Assembly (NCBI RefSeq): GCF_918814755.1
Contig: NZ_CAKKNT010000005.1
Span: 35,966-99,965, forward strand
Origin: Periweissella ghanensis
GTDB lineage: Bacteria; Bacillota; Bacilli; Lactobacillales; Lactobacillaceae
Length of the DNA stretch: 64,000 bases
Reading direction: 5' to 3'
Shown one piece after another: positions 28,036 through 36,332 of the stretch (the first letter of the stretch is position 1; every line of letters begins with the position of its first letter). The notes under the pieces were generated by a model. That model was not told the origin of the DNA and made no database searches. It saw nothing but the letters and a program-made list of their open reading frames with translations. The position numbers were made by a program, and so were the translations under genes.

Positions 28036-29577
28036 TTAATTTTTGTTAACGTGTTTTCGTTGGTAATCGGCAATCGCTTCATACTCTGATTTTAATTGCC
28101 GATCAAGGCGAATATAGATGGGCATTAAGTCGCGATAGGCACCATAATTAGCTGGTTCTGGTTGATATGTTTTCGTCGTGCCAATCACTTTTTCCATAAT
28201 CTCGTAGGAATCAATAATCCCTAACGCCTTCATTGCAACTACCGCAGCTCCTAAGGCTGAGGACTCAAAAGAATCAGGAATAGTCACCGGTTGTTCAAAA
28301 ACATCCGCTAACATTTGCCGCCATAACGCTGAGCGCGCAAATCCACCGGTAGCTTGAATTGCGGTTGGCTTACCAACTACTTCTTCTAATGCTAACGTCA
28401 CTGAATATAAGTTATACACAATCCCTTCAAGCACTGCCCGGAGCATATGTGCCCGCGTATGTTTTTGGGTTAATCCAAAGAACGAACCGCGGGCATTGGC
28501 ATCCCAAATGGGAGCCCGTTCACCACCAAGATATGGATGGAAAATTAACCCATCCGCACCGGCCGGAACTTTCGCGGCAATATCTGTTAATAAATCATAC
28601 GCGTCCATCCCTAACAATTTCGCGGTACTTTTTTCAGCATCAAACATATTATCGCGGGCCCACCGAAAAACGACTCCCCCGTTATTAACTGGGCCACCAA
28701 CCACCCACATATTTTGGTCTAAATAGTAGGTAAAAGTCCGCCCTTTGGGATCAATAACTGGTTTATCAGTCACTACTCGGACTGCTCCTGATGTCCCAAT
28801 TGTAACGGCTACGACACCTGGTTTAATTGCGTTGACCCCTAAGTTTGATAAGGTCCCATCTGACGCCCCAAAGACAAACGGCACATCGGCAGCTAACTGC
28901 ATAAATTGTGCATATTCAGGTTTTAAACCCGTTACATAATCAGTTGGCGCAACTGGGGTTGGTAATTGTTCCCGTTTAAGACCCGTAATGGCTAACGCTT
29001 GTTCATCCCAATCTAAATTAAAAATGTTAAAAATTCCCATTGCTGAAGCAATTGAGTAATCAACTTTATTGACGCCTAATAAGCGATAAAATACATATTC
29101 TTTGATTCCCATATAATGGGCCGCAGCTTGATAAATCGTTGGTTTTTCCGCTTTGAGCCAAAGTAATTTAGCTAAGGGCGCCATCGGATGAATTGGGGTT
29201 CCGGTTTTAGCATAGATTGCTTGTCCAATTCCGTTGGTCTTTAAATCAGTTGCATATTGCTCCGCCCGATTATCGGCCCACGTCAACACGCGCGTCAAGG
29301 GCTGATAATCCTTATCTAAGGCTATGAGGCTGTGCATAGCACTGGAAAAAGAAACGGCACGAATAGTATCCCTTGCAGCATCTGTTTTTTGCACGACTTC
29401 ACGAACTCCTTCAAGGACCGCCTGAAAGATTTCTTCTGGATCTTCTTCTGCCATATCTGGAATATCTTGATATAAAGGATATAATTTATTGGCATAACCG
29501 TGGACTTGGCCTTCCAAATCAAATAAAACAACCTTAGTTGATGTTGTTCCTAAATCTACCCCGATAATAAATTCCAT
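28036..29577 (-). CDS. gntK: gluconokinase (FGGY family)
   Basis: Phosphorylates gluconate to 6-phosphogluconate, which feeds the phosphoketolase pathway of heterofermenters. 513 residues in two FGGY domains: the phosphate loop GVDLGTTSTKVV at residue 6, GTPIHPMAPLAKL near 126 (typical of gluconokinases rather than xylulokinases), GTSGAVR near 258, and GGFARSALWRQM near 410. No gluconate permease or 6-phosphogluconate dehydrogenase is adjacent. Xylulose or another sugar remains possible. Confidence 0.82.
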   Translation of the reverse strand: MEFIIGVDLGTTSTKVVLFDLEGQVHGYANKLYPLYQDIPDMAEEDPEEIFQAVLEGVREVVQKTDAARDTIRAVSFSSAMHSLIALDKDYQPLTRVLTWADNRAEQYATDLKTNGIGQAIYAKTGTPIHPMAPLAKLLWLKAEKPTIYQAAAHYMGIKEYVFYRLLGVNKVDYSIASAMGIFNIFNLDWDEQALAITGLKREQLPTPVAPTDYVTGLKPEYAQFMQLAADVPFVFGASDGTLSNLGVNAIKPGVVAVTIGTSGAVRVVTDKPVIDPKGRTFTYYLDQNMWVVGGPVNNGGVVFRWARDNMFDAEKSTAKLLGMDAYDLLTDIAAKVPAGADGLIFHPYLGGERAPIWDANARGSFFGLTQKHTRAHMLRAVLEGIVYNLYSVTLALEEVVGKPTAIQATGGFARSALWRQMLADVFEQPVTIPDSFESSALGAAVVAMKALGIIDSYEIMEKVIGTTKTYQPEPANYGAYRDLMPIYIRLDRQLKSEYEAIADYQRKHVNKN

Positions 29578-29730
29578 GCTATCTACCTCAATTCAAAATA
29601 AATTTTATTAGTACTAACTGTTATTATTTCTCTTATCATCTCTTATATCTAATGGTACTATATGTTGCCCAAAAGACCTAATCCTTGGTAACTATTGTCG
29701 TAATTTACTCGTTAAAATATCATGAAATAA

Positions 29731-29769
29731 AAAAGACCTAAACGAATTTTAATTTCGTTCAGGTCTTTA
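29731..29769 (-). terminator. terminator of the SpoU methyltransferase gene
   Basis: AAGACCTGAACGAAAT pairs with ATTCGTTTAGGTCTT and is followed by a T-run on the minus strand. Confidence 0.92.
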
Positions 29770-29780
29770 ACTGATTTAAA

Positions 29781-30548
29781 TTAGAGTTTTAAGGCAAACA
29801 TCAAGACACCCGCGGCCACCCCAACATTAAGTGATTCTGCATCACCCGTAATTGGAATGTACAAGTTAGCGGTTGTTTTGGCTGCTAATTCTTCCGTCAT
29901 TCCTTGACCTTCATTACCCATGATTAAGGCAAAATCAAGCGTTGGATCAATTTCACGGTAGTTTTTAGCTTCAGGGTTCAATTCTGAACCGTAAACTGGC
30001 AAGTTATTAGCTTGTAAAGCATCCGTCCAAGTGGCCAAATCACCCTTTAAAACTTCCAAGTGGAATTGGCTACCTTGCATTGCACGTACAACTTTAGGTC
30101 CAAAGACATCAGCAGAGCCTTCACCAAGCACAACTCCACGGAAACCAGCGGCATCAGCTGTCCGTACCATCGTACCAATGTTACCTGGATCTTGAATGGC
30201 ATCAAGTAACAACCAAGCACCATCGTGAACATAACTTGGGTCAAATGTTTTTTCAGGTAAAGTTACTTCGGCAAAAATTCCTTGTGGTGTCACAGTGTCA
30301 CCGATGAACTTGGCAATGTCAGCTGGCACAACAAAGACTGGTACTCCAAGTGGGAAATCTTCTTGGTGTTGGGCAAGTAATTCATCCGTTACGATAATGG
30401 CGTGAAACTTAGCTTTGTGGTTCAAAGCTTCTTGAACTAAGTGCCAGCCATCTAACAAGTAGGTGCCACTTGCTTCACGACCTTTTTTGGTTGCTAATTT
30501 CGCCCATGCTTTAACACGTGCATTTTGTTTACTGGTAATTTTTTCCAT
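29781..30548 (-). CDS. TrmH/SpoU-family RNA 2'-O-methyltransferase
   Basis: 255-residue SPOUT enzyme with the family's trefoil-knot motifs: LLDAIQDPGNIGTMVRTADAAG (starting near 102 in the full frame), IMGNEGQGMTEEL and the closing SLNVGVAAGVLMF. A longer frame to 30617 adds 23 residues that include no RBS; AAAGGACGG precedes the ATG at 30548. It resembles YsgA, a probable 23S rRNA methyltransferase. The target base is inferred only. Monocistronic. Confidence 0.88.
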   Translation of the reverse strand: MEKITSKQNARVKAWAKLATKKGREASGTYLLDGWHLVQEALNHKAKFHAIIVTDELLAQHQEDFPLGVPVFVVPADIAKFIGDTVTPQGIFAEVTLPEKTFDPSYVHDGAWLLLDAIQDPGNIGTMVRTADAAGFRGVVLGEGSADVFGPKVVRAMQGSQFHLEVLKGDLATWTDALQANNLPVYGSELNPEAKNYREIDPTLDFALIMGNEGQGMTEELAAKTTANLYIPITGDAESLNVGVAAGVLMFALKL

Positions 30549-30594
30549 AATTATATCCGTCCTTTTCGTTAATGCTAGTTTAACATATTTTAGT

Positions 30595-30635
30595 AATAAA
30601 AAATTCGTTAGACTCACGTGAATCTAGCGAATTTC
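30595..30635 (-). terminator. yidC terminator
   Basis: AAATTCGCTAGATTCACG pairs with CGTGAGTCTAACGAATTT and is followed by TTTATTA on the minus strand. Confidence 0.85.
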
Positions 30636-30651
30636 TAAATCTCGTTAATGA

Positions 30652-31602
30652 CTACTTATGATTTTGCTTACCGGCGTTGCGCTTAGCATTATCATCGGTA
30701 GTTGAAGCTGGTTTAGTTGGTGTTACACCAGCAGTTGGCGTTGCCGTTTGACTCTTAATATTTTTAATAATATCATCGGCAACATTTTTAACGACAAAGT
30801 TAGTTGCCACATGTGTTTTAATCCGTGGTCGTAAAATATTAATGATTAATGTTTGAATAACCGCAAATACTCCGCCGACAAAGAAGTACAATCCTAACGC
30901 CGCACTAGTTTGCCATGAGAAGATTAAAATCATTACCGGGCTGAGTAACATCGTTGTCCGCATCATCTTCTTTTGATCGTCAGGTACCCCTAACATCATT
31001 AGGTAACCTTGTAATAAGTACACCACAAACGCCAAAATAGCCAAGATGGGACTTGAATGTTTCAATGCAATCCCAAAGAATTCAGTCCCTGAAAGGGATG
31101 GTGAATATCGCACGGCACCGTATAGCCCAGAAAAGATTGGTAGTTGAATCAATAATGGTAAACAACCAATTCCACCAGTTAATGACACATTATTTTCACG
31201 ATAAACTTGCATGGTCGCTGCTGAAGCTGCCGTACGTTGTTCTTGGGTTTCAGCATTTTTGGCCAAATCTTGTAACTTTTCAAGTTGGGGCCGTAACATC
31301 CCCATCTTTTCTTGTTGAATTGTTGCCTTGTGTTGTTGTGAAACCATTAATGGTAACAATACTAAGCGGACAATCAAGGTCAAAATCATGATTGCAAACC
31401 CAACCGCATTGGGGGCATGAACACCACCGAATAAGCCGGCAATCGCATTCATTAATTGTTCTAACGGGTGACCTAAGTAATTCCAAATGAAACCGTAAGG
31501 AACTTCTTCATGATTAACATTTTTAACCCGGACACAACCGCTTAAAAATACTAGCATCATTGCAACAATCGCAATCATACCTAGTTTTTGCTTCTTTTTC
31601 AT
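30652..31602 (-). CDS. yidC: YidC/OxaA membrane protein insertase (lipoprotein form)
   Basis: Inserts and folds membrane proteins, alone or with SecYEG. 316 residues: lipoprotein signal ending LSGC (Cys23), the 60KD_IMP core from about 65 to 255 with five membrane segments, and a basic C-terminal tail. The rnpA-rpmH neighbours of the yidC1 locus are absent, so this may be the second (YidC2/YqjG) paralogue. Confidence 0.93.
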   Translation of the reverse strand: MKKKQKLGMIAIVAMMLVFLSGCVRVKNVNHEEVPYGFIWNYLGHPLEQLMNAIAGLFGGVHAPNAVGFAIMILTLIVRLVLLPLMVSQQHKATIQQEKMGMLRPQLEKLQDLAKNAETQEQRTAASAATMQVYRENNVSLTGGIGCLPLLIQLPIFSGLYGAVRYSPSLSGTEFFGIALKHSSPILAILAFVVYLLQGYLMMLGVPDDQKKMMRTTMLLSPVMILIFSWQTSAALGLYFFVGGVFAVIQTLIINILRPRIKTHVATNFVVKNVADDIIKNIKSQTATPTAGVTPTKPASTTDDNAKRNAGKQNHK

Positions 31603-31871
31603 TAATATTTCTTCCTTTTACTACGTTCTTTAAAAATACACTCCCTATTATTCTACATAATTGTGAGCTGAATAACAATGCTTAGCTGAGCAATGTTAAC
31701 AGATTTTCTTTCTAACGTAAAATGAAACGTTTGTGAAATATATGTCATAAAATCATAACCTGATAACAGTTAGTTAGTAATATTTACACGGTATATTTAT
31801 TCTCAGATGCAAACCTATAATAAAAAAAGAAATTTATCCGCATCGTAAATTTCAAGGAGACTATATTAAAC

Positions 31872-32870
31872 ATGAAAAAATCAGTAAAATCCTCAATTAT
31901 CGGTTCATTAACAACTTTACTTACTTTAGGTGGCGTCGTTAACATCGCCAATGCCGACACACAACAAGTTAAGAGTGGTGACACACTTTCAGGAATTGCT
32001 CAAGAAAACAACACAACGGTTGCTAACTTATTAGCTGCTAATAAAATTGCTAACCCTAACTTGATCTACATTGGTCAAGACATCAACATCAATGCTAAAA
32101 ACAACACTCCTGCTAAAACAGTTACTGTACCAACTTCTGTTACTGTTAAAGCTGGTGACACGCTTTCAGGTATCGCACAACAATTCCACTTAACTGTTAG
32201 TGGTCTTGCTGCTGCTAACAACTTGAGCAACCCTAACGACTTAATGGTTGGTCAAAAACTTGTGCTTAAAGAAGCCCCTGTTCAACAACAAGCTCCTAAG
32301 GCTCCTGTTCAACAACAAGCACAACAAGCTCCTGTTCAACAACAAGCACAACAAGCTCCTGCTCAACAACAAGCACAACAAGCTCCTGCTCAACAACAAG
32401 TGCCACCAGTTGCCGCAGCAACATCACGCACTAACACATCATATGCTGCTAAGGCCGCTGCTAACGTAGCACCAACACAAACTGCAACTACGACTACTTC
32501 TGCTTCAAGTGCAGCTGCCCAAGCTGCTCAATACGCCCGTCAATTCGTAGGTAACTCATCATATGTATGGGGTGCTTCTAACGTTGCTGGTCACCAATTT
32601 GACTGTTCTGGTCTTGTAATGGCAGCCTTCCAAAGTGTTGGTATCTCATTACCACACCAATCTGGTGCACAAGCTGCCATGACTACGCGTATTTCAGCAT
32701 CACAAGCACAAGCTGGTGACTTATTATTCTGGGCCAACGCAAGTGGTGATGTTTACCACGTGGCTATCTCACTTGGTAACGGTAACTTCGTAAACGCACT
32801 TGACCCACAAAGTGGTGTCGTTTACGGTGGTATGGGAATCGCACCTAGCTTTGCTGGTCGCGTTAACTAA
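31872..32870 (+). CDS. secreted LysM-NlpC/P60 peptidoglycan hydrolase
   Basis: A 332-residue exported wall enzyme. Signal peptide of about 28 residues (cleavage after ANA), two LysM domains (about 31-74 and 90-133, each with SGDTLSGIAQ- or AGDTLSGIAQ-type starts), a Gln/Ala/Pro-rich repeat linker (about 135-180), and an NlpC/P60 domain with the catalytic Cys in DCSGLVM and His in YHVAISLG. It would cut stem peptides during growth or daughter-cell separation. AAGGAGA precedes the ATG. Flanked by terminators and alone on the plus strand. Confidence 0.95.
   Translation: MKKSVKSSIIGSLTTLLTLGGVVNIANADTQQVKSGDTLSGIAQENNTTVANLLAANKIANPNLIYIGQDININAKNNTPAKTVTVPTSVTVKAGDTLSGIAQQFHLTVSGLAAANNLSNPNDLMVGQKLVLKEAPVQQQAPKAPVQQQAQQAPVQQQAQQAPAQQQAQQAPAQQQVPPVAAATSRTNTSYAAKAAANVAPTQTATTTTSASSAAAQAAQYARQFVGNSSYVWGASNVAGHQFDCSGLVMAAFQSVGISLPHQSGAQAAMTTRISASQAQAGDLLFWANASGDVYHVAISLGNGNFVNALDPQSGVVYGGMGIAPSFAGRVN
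32274..32402 (+). repeat. 27-bp tandem repeats in the LysM hydrolase linker
   Basis: Units of GCTCCTG(T/C)TCAACAACAAG followed by CACAACAA, encoding (A)PVQQQAQQ / APAQQQAQQ. Four near-perfect 27-bp units with partial ones at each side. The copy number is likely to vary between strains. Confidence 0.85.
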
Positions 32871-32886
32871 TTAACTTACATTAATT

Positions 32887-32921
32887 AAAAAAACGGGGAG
32901 AAATTTTCTCACCCGTTTTTT
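32887..32921 (+). terminator. terminator of the LysM hydrolase gene
   Basis: AAAACGGGGAGAAA pairs with TTTTCTCACCCGTTTT (one bulge), followed by a T-run; an A-run on the other side makes it usable in both directions. Confidence 0.88.
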
Positions 32922-32945
32922 AGTACTTAAAATTTATGCATCAAA

Positions 32946-32986
32946 CAAAAGGTCCCTTGAAGAAAATCTTCAAGGGACCTTTTTAA
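32946..32986 (-). terminator. terminator of pbp1A-yheA
   Basis: AAAGGTCCCTTGAAG/CTTCAAGGGACCTTTT hairpin with a T-rich tract on the minus strand. Confidence 0.9.
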
Positions 32987-33027
32987 TGTAATTCTTACTA
33001 GCATCTGACTACTGTCAGCCACTTTTT

Positions 33028-33369
33028 CTATTGTTTGTAAAGATCAGCCATTGGCTTAGTTACGATGTCGTTAATTTCACGCATCAAAGTATCCATGGCT
33101 TGTTCTTGCGTCATCAAGTCCTTAACCAATGGGTATTCTTCTAACTTAGCAGCAATTCCTTGCCATTCTTGCATTTTAGCTTCGTCAGGTGCTTCACCTT
33201 GACTCATCATCCGTTGAATTTCAAGTTGAGCACTTTGGAATTCCTTAAATACTGTGTATGAAACTTCGTCAGCTTTCATCGCTTTAAAAGTTTTTTCAAG
33301 TGTTTGGTATTGTTCCGTTGTACGCAAATCGCGTTCCAATTGGTTGGCTGTATCATAGATATTAGTCAT
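33028..33369 (-). CDS. YlbF/YmcA/YheA-family protein (UPF0342-like)
   Basis: A 113-residue, charged, all-helical cytoplasmic protein. The spacing of AFKAMKADEVSYTVFKEFQSAQ and QAMDTLMREIN fits the YheA branch more than the RNA-maturation factors YlbF and YmcA. Function unknown. It follows PBP1A by 65 bp in the same direction, with a final terminator after it. Confidence 0.8.
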   Translation of the reverse strand: MTNIYDTANQLERDLRTTEQYQTLEKTFKAMKADEVSYTVFKEFQSAQLEIQRMMSQGEAPDEAKMQEWQGIAAKLEEYPLVKDLMTQEQAMDTLMREINDIVTKPMADLYKQ

Positions 33370-33434
33370 ATTATCACCCTTTTCTAAAAGTATACCATTA
33401 TGATAACACGTCTTATATGCTCGTTTCTACTAAT

Positions 33435-35525
33435 TTATTTGAATAAGCCACTAACTGAATCCCAAAGGTTTTTAGCTTGGTCTTTAACCTTATCAACCCC
33501 TTGTTCCACTGTTTTTTTGGCGTTATTCGTAAAATCACTAAAGATCCCATCACTTGAATCATTATCATTATTAGCTTTAGCCACTAATGTATTAACGTCA
33601 GGAACACTAAATTTAGTCCCTTTGGTGTATGGTAACATCGCCGTTAATTCTGATTTAAACAAGACACCGACATTTTGTGATGGATCAACTGATAAACTCT
33701 GACCAGCTTTATTGTTATCATAACCTTCCCAAGTTGCCACAGCAATATCAGGAGTATAACCAACAATCCACTTATCATTTGAACCCCCAGCGGTACTCTT
33801 AGTATCTTCGGTTGTCCCAGTTTTACCAGCAATCGCATAGCCATATGGTTTAGCGGTCGCCCCAGTCCCATACGTGAAGACCCCTTGCAACATACTAGTC
33901 ATCTTATTAGCCGTGTTCGGTGAAATGACCCGCGTTGAAGCTGGATGCGTATTATCAACAATGACGTTCCCTGAAGCATCAACAATTTTACGAATAAAGT
34001 ATGAATGTTGCATCACGCCGTTATTAGCAAACGTGCCATATGCTTGGGCTAATTGAATTGGTGAAACCCCAGTATGGGTTCCGCCAAGGGCTAATGATAG
34101 ATTTTTATCACTATCATTTAAATTCATGCCAAATTTTTGGGCCATTGCAAAGCCAGTATCAATCCCGATTTTGTGTAATAGCCATACCGCCGGAACATTA
34201 ATACTTTGTTGTAAGGCTTGATACATTGGAATGGTATCTTGATACACGCCATTTTCATTAGTCGGCGTGTAGTTATTAGAACCATATGAATTTTTTTGAT
34301 CATTTAACTTAGAATCATACGTATAGCCATTTTGAACCGCTGGTGCATAGACTGCCAATGGTTTCATGGTTGATCCCGGTTGCCGTTTCATTTGCGTAGC
34401 ACGGTTAAAGCCCCGGAAAACATGCTCACCCCGGCCACCAACAATCGCTAAGACACCCCCCGTTTTAGGATTAACTGCTACGGAAGCTGCTTGCACATTT
34501 TGGGTTGGGTAATTATATTGAGCATCAAATTGCGTTTGCATGGCTGTTTGTAGTCGTTGACCGAGCGTAGTGTAAATTTTATAACCGTGATTCATAATAT
34601 CCGCTTCACTAAGCCCATAACGGTTAATCGCTTCATCAATGACCGCATCAAAGAACCATGGATATTGATAAGTTGCTTCGCGTTTATAATTGTTCACAAT
34701 TTGAATTGGTTGTTGCTGGTATGCTTTGGCCGCACTCGCTGATATTTTTTTATTTTCCGTCATTAAATCTAGAACTAAATTACGACGGGCAAACGCATTT
34801 TTAGGATTTCCAATCGGATCATAAATCACCGGTGAGCGTAACATTGCTGCTAACATTGCTGCTTGAGGAACGTTCAATTGACTAGCATGCACTCCAAAAT
34901 ATCGTTCTGACGCATCTTCAACACCCCAAATACCACGGCCAAAGTAGGCATTATTGAGATACATCGATAAAATTTCTTGCTTTGAATAGATATTTTCAAC
35001 TTCAACTGATAGAAAAATTTCACGTGCTTTCCGATCAAGCGTTTGTTTTTGTGAAAGGAGCGCATTTTTTACTAGTTGTTGCGTAATCGTTGAACCCCCA
35101 CCAGAAATATAATTTCGCCGTAAAATTTTATTTTTAACTGCTAATAACGCCGCACGGCCAATCCCTTTAATGGAAAATCCGTATTCATGGTAGAAATTAC
35201 GATCTTCGGTTGATAAAACCGCATTTTGTAAATTTGGTGAAATTTGATTTAAATTCACAAAAGTCCCTTTTTGTGAATAGAGCGTTCCAGCTTTATCGTT
35301 ATCTTTATCATATACGACCGTTGTTTGTGATAACGCAGCTTTTAGGCCCCGTACATTGGCTGTTTTGGCTTCAATTGTTAAATAGGCACTCGTCACAAAA
35401 ATCAAACTAAGGATAATTACAATTATCCACCGGTTAATTTGAAAACGCCGCCAAAACGGTCCAAAAATTGCATCTATTTTGTGACCAACTTTGCTAAGCA
35501 AAATCCATCCTTTTGTATTTCTCAT
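33435..35525 (-). CDS. pbp1A: class A penicillin-binding protein 1A
   Basis: Bifunctional wall synthase. 696 residues: cytoplasmic start, one membrane segment (about 33-54), glycosyltransferase (GT51) domain with STEDRNFYHEYG near 106, GGSTITQQLVKN and YLNNAYFG, and transpeptidase domain with Ser in PGSTMKP near 382, SINVP near 440 and KTGTT near 569. An acidic, Asn/Lys-rich tail follows. It starts 17 bp after argR on the same strand and may be co-transcribed with it. Confidence 0.96.
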   Translation of the reverse strand: MRNTKGWILLSKVGHKIDAIFGPFWRRFQINRWIIVIILSLIFVTSAYLTIEAKTANVRGLKAALSQTTVVYDKDNDKAGTLYSQKGTFVNLNQISPNLQNAVLSTEDRNFYHEYGFSIKGIGRAALLAVKNKILRRNYISGGGSTITQQLVKNALLSQKQTLDRKAREIFLSVEVENIYSKQEILSMYLNNAYFGRGIWGVEDASERYFGVHASQLNVPQAAMLAAMLRSPVIYDPIGNPKNAFARRNLVLDLMTENKKISASAAKAYQQQPIQIVNNYKREATYQYPWFFDAVIDEAINRYGLSEADIMNHGYKIYTTLGQRLQTAMQTQFDAQYNYPTQNVQAASVAVNPKTGGVLAIVGGRGEHVFRGFNRATQMKRQPGSTMKPLAVYAPAVQNGYTYDSKLNDQKNSYGSNNYTPTNENGVYQDTIPMYQALQQSINVPAVWLLHKIGIDTGFAMAQKFGMNLNDSDKNLSLALGGTHTGVSPIQLAQAYGTFANNGVMQHSYFIRKIVDASGNVIVDNTHPASTRVISPNTANKMTSMLQGVFTYGTGATAKPYGYAIAGKTGTTEDTKSTAGGSNDKWIVGYTPDIAVATWEGYDNNKAGQSLSVDPSQNVGVLFKSELTAMLPYTKGTKFSVPDVNTLVAKANNDNDSSDGIFSDFTNNAKKTVEQGVDKVKDQAKNLWDSVSGLFK

Positions 35526-35542
35526 TTTAACTCCGTTATATA

Positions 35543-36004
35543 TTATTCTCTAAAATTTAGGGCCTGTACTAGTACTTCATGTAACCGCACTGCCGCGTCT
35601 TCAGTTGGACTAGTAATGTAAATAGTATCATGTCCCGCTAAGGTCGCCAAGACATCTGGTAATTCCTGCTCATCGATCAAGGCAGCTAATAAATTTCCAT
35701 TAGCTGGTAATGTTTTAACAATATTCATAAATTGGACGCGGGTCACACTTAACATCACTTCACTCATTAATTCATGTAATTGATTTACTTTATTACTAGC
35801 CTTATTAGCCATGGCTTGGTAACTCACGAAACCATGTTGATCAGCCACTTTAGCATAATTCAACGTTTTTAAATCACGTGAAATTGCGGATTGTTTAACT
35901 TCAACTCCCCGTTTTTCCAAAGCGACCATCAATCCTTTTTGACTCCCAATTTGTTCTTGTTCGAGTACTTCTTTTATAATTTCTAATCGTTGCTTTTTAT
36001 TCAT
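35543..36004 (-). CDS. argR: arginine repressor ArgR
   Basis: Hexameric regulator of arginine metabolism. 153 residues: N-terminal winged helix (SQKGLMVALEKRGVEVKQSAISRDL, about 21-45) and a C-terminal oligomerisation and arginine-binding domain. The ligand motif, usually GTxAGDDT, reads ATLAGHDT, so the first of the two arginine-contacting aspartates is His. Some lactic bacteria have two ArgR paralogues, only one of which senses arginine. No arginine biosynthesis genes are adjacent, but argS lies just beyond the second TnpB element. Confidence 0.93.
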   Translation of the reverse strand: MNKKQRLEIIKEVLEQEQIGSQKGLMVALEKRGVEVKQSAISRDLKTLNYAKVADQHGFVSYQAMANKASNKVNQLHELMSEVMLSVTRVQFMNIVKTLPANGNLLAALIDEQELPDVLATLAGHDTIYITSPTEDAAVRLHEVLVQALNFRE

Positions 36005-36049
36005 CAGACGTCCTACTCTTACTCCCCTTAGTTTAAGTCAAACAAAGCC

Positions 36050-36079
36050 ATTATACGTTGTTAGAAACTATTTTATCAA
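36050..36079 (-). promoter_or_regulatory. argR promoter
   Basis: Minus-strand TTGATA, 18-bp spacer, TATAAT, about 46 bp before the start codon. An AT-rich near-palindrome (36088-36108) lies just upstream of the -35. Confidence 0.65.
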
Positions 36080-36138
36080 AAAATTGCTTAAATAAATAAT
36101 TTATTTAAATATCTTTTTGATTGCTAATCATAGCGTAA

Positions 36139-36332
36139 GTGAACTACTCGTCCATGAATGAACGAGCTTCAATTTTTAATTGAAAACGTTTAGGCAATGC
36201 ACTCTCGTGAGTGGTTTCCACATTGGAACTCGTTGGATATATCGCACTTATTTTGCACGCTCAAAGTGATACGCACATATCCGTCCTCAAAGCCTTTAAA
36301 GACGACTAGGTTCTGTCTCGCCTATCTTAAAA
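36139..36332 (-). ncRNA. putative omega (reRNA-type) guide RNA scaffold, copy 2
   Basis: Equivalent of 15830-16023. The stem at 36200-36213 is CACTC-TCGT-GAGTG where copy 1 has CACTT-TTAC-AAGTG: the fifth pair changes on both sides and pairing is kept while the loop changes freely. The other inverted repeats are identical. If processed as in known systems, the guide would start at 36138 reading leftward, TTACGCTATGATTAGC. Confidence 0.55.

Noticed and set aside
29608..29617. 10-bp palindrome TTAGTACTAA upstream of gluconokinase
   Set aside because: It could be an operator, but short palindromes are common in AT-rich DNA and it does not match a GntR site I can name.
32274..32402. Possible CRISPR-like array
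   Set aside because: The repeats are contiguous with no unique spacers and are in frame within a protein gene. No CRISPR array or cas gene is seen in the window.
32248..32469. Second frame through the LysM hydrolase repeats giving repeated NNKHNKLL units
   Set aside because: Out-of-frame reading of the 27-bp repeats; the true frame has signal peptide, LysM and NlpC/P60 domains.
32997..33030. An 11-mer TGACAGTAGTC shared with 47088-47110, each just after the stop of a minus-strand gene
   Set aside because: An 11-base match is expected by chance many times in 64 kb; surrounding bases agree only loosely. The shared position is curious but not enough.
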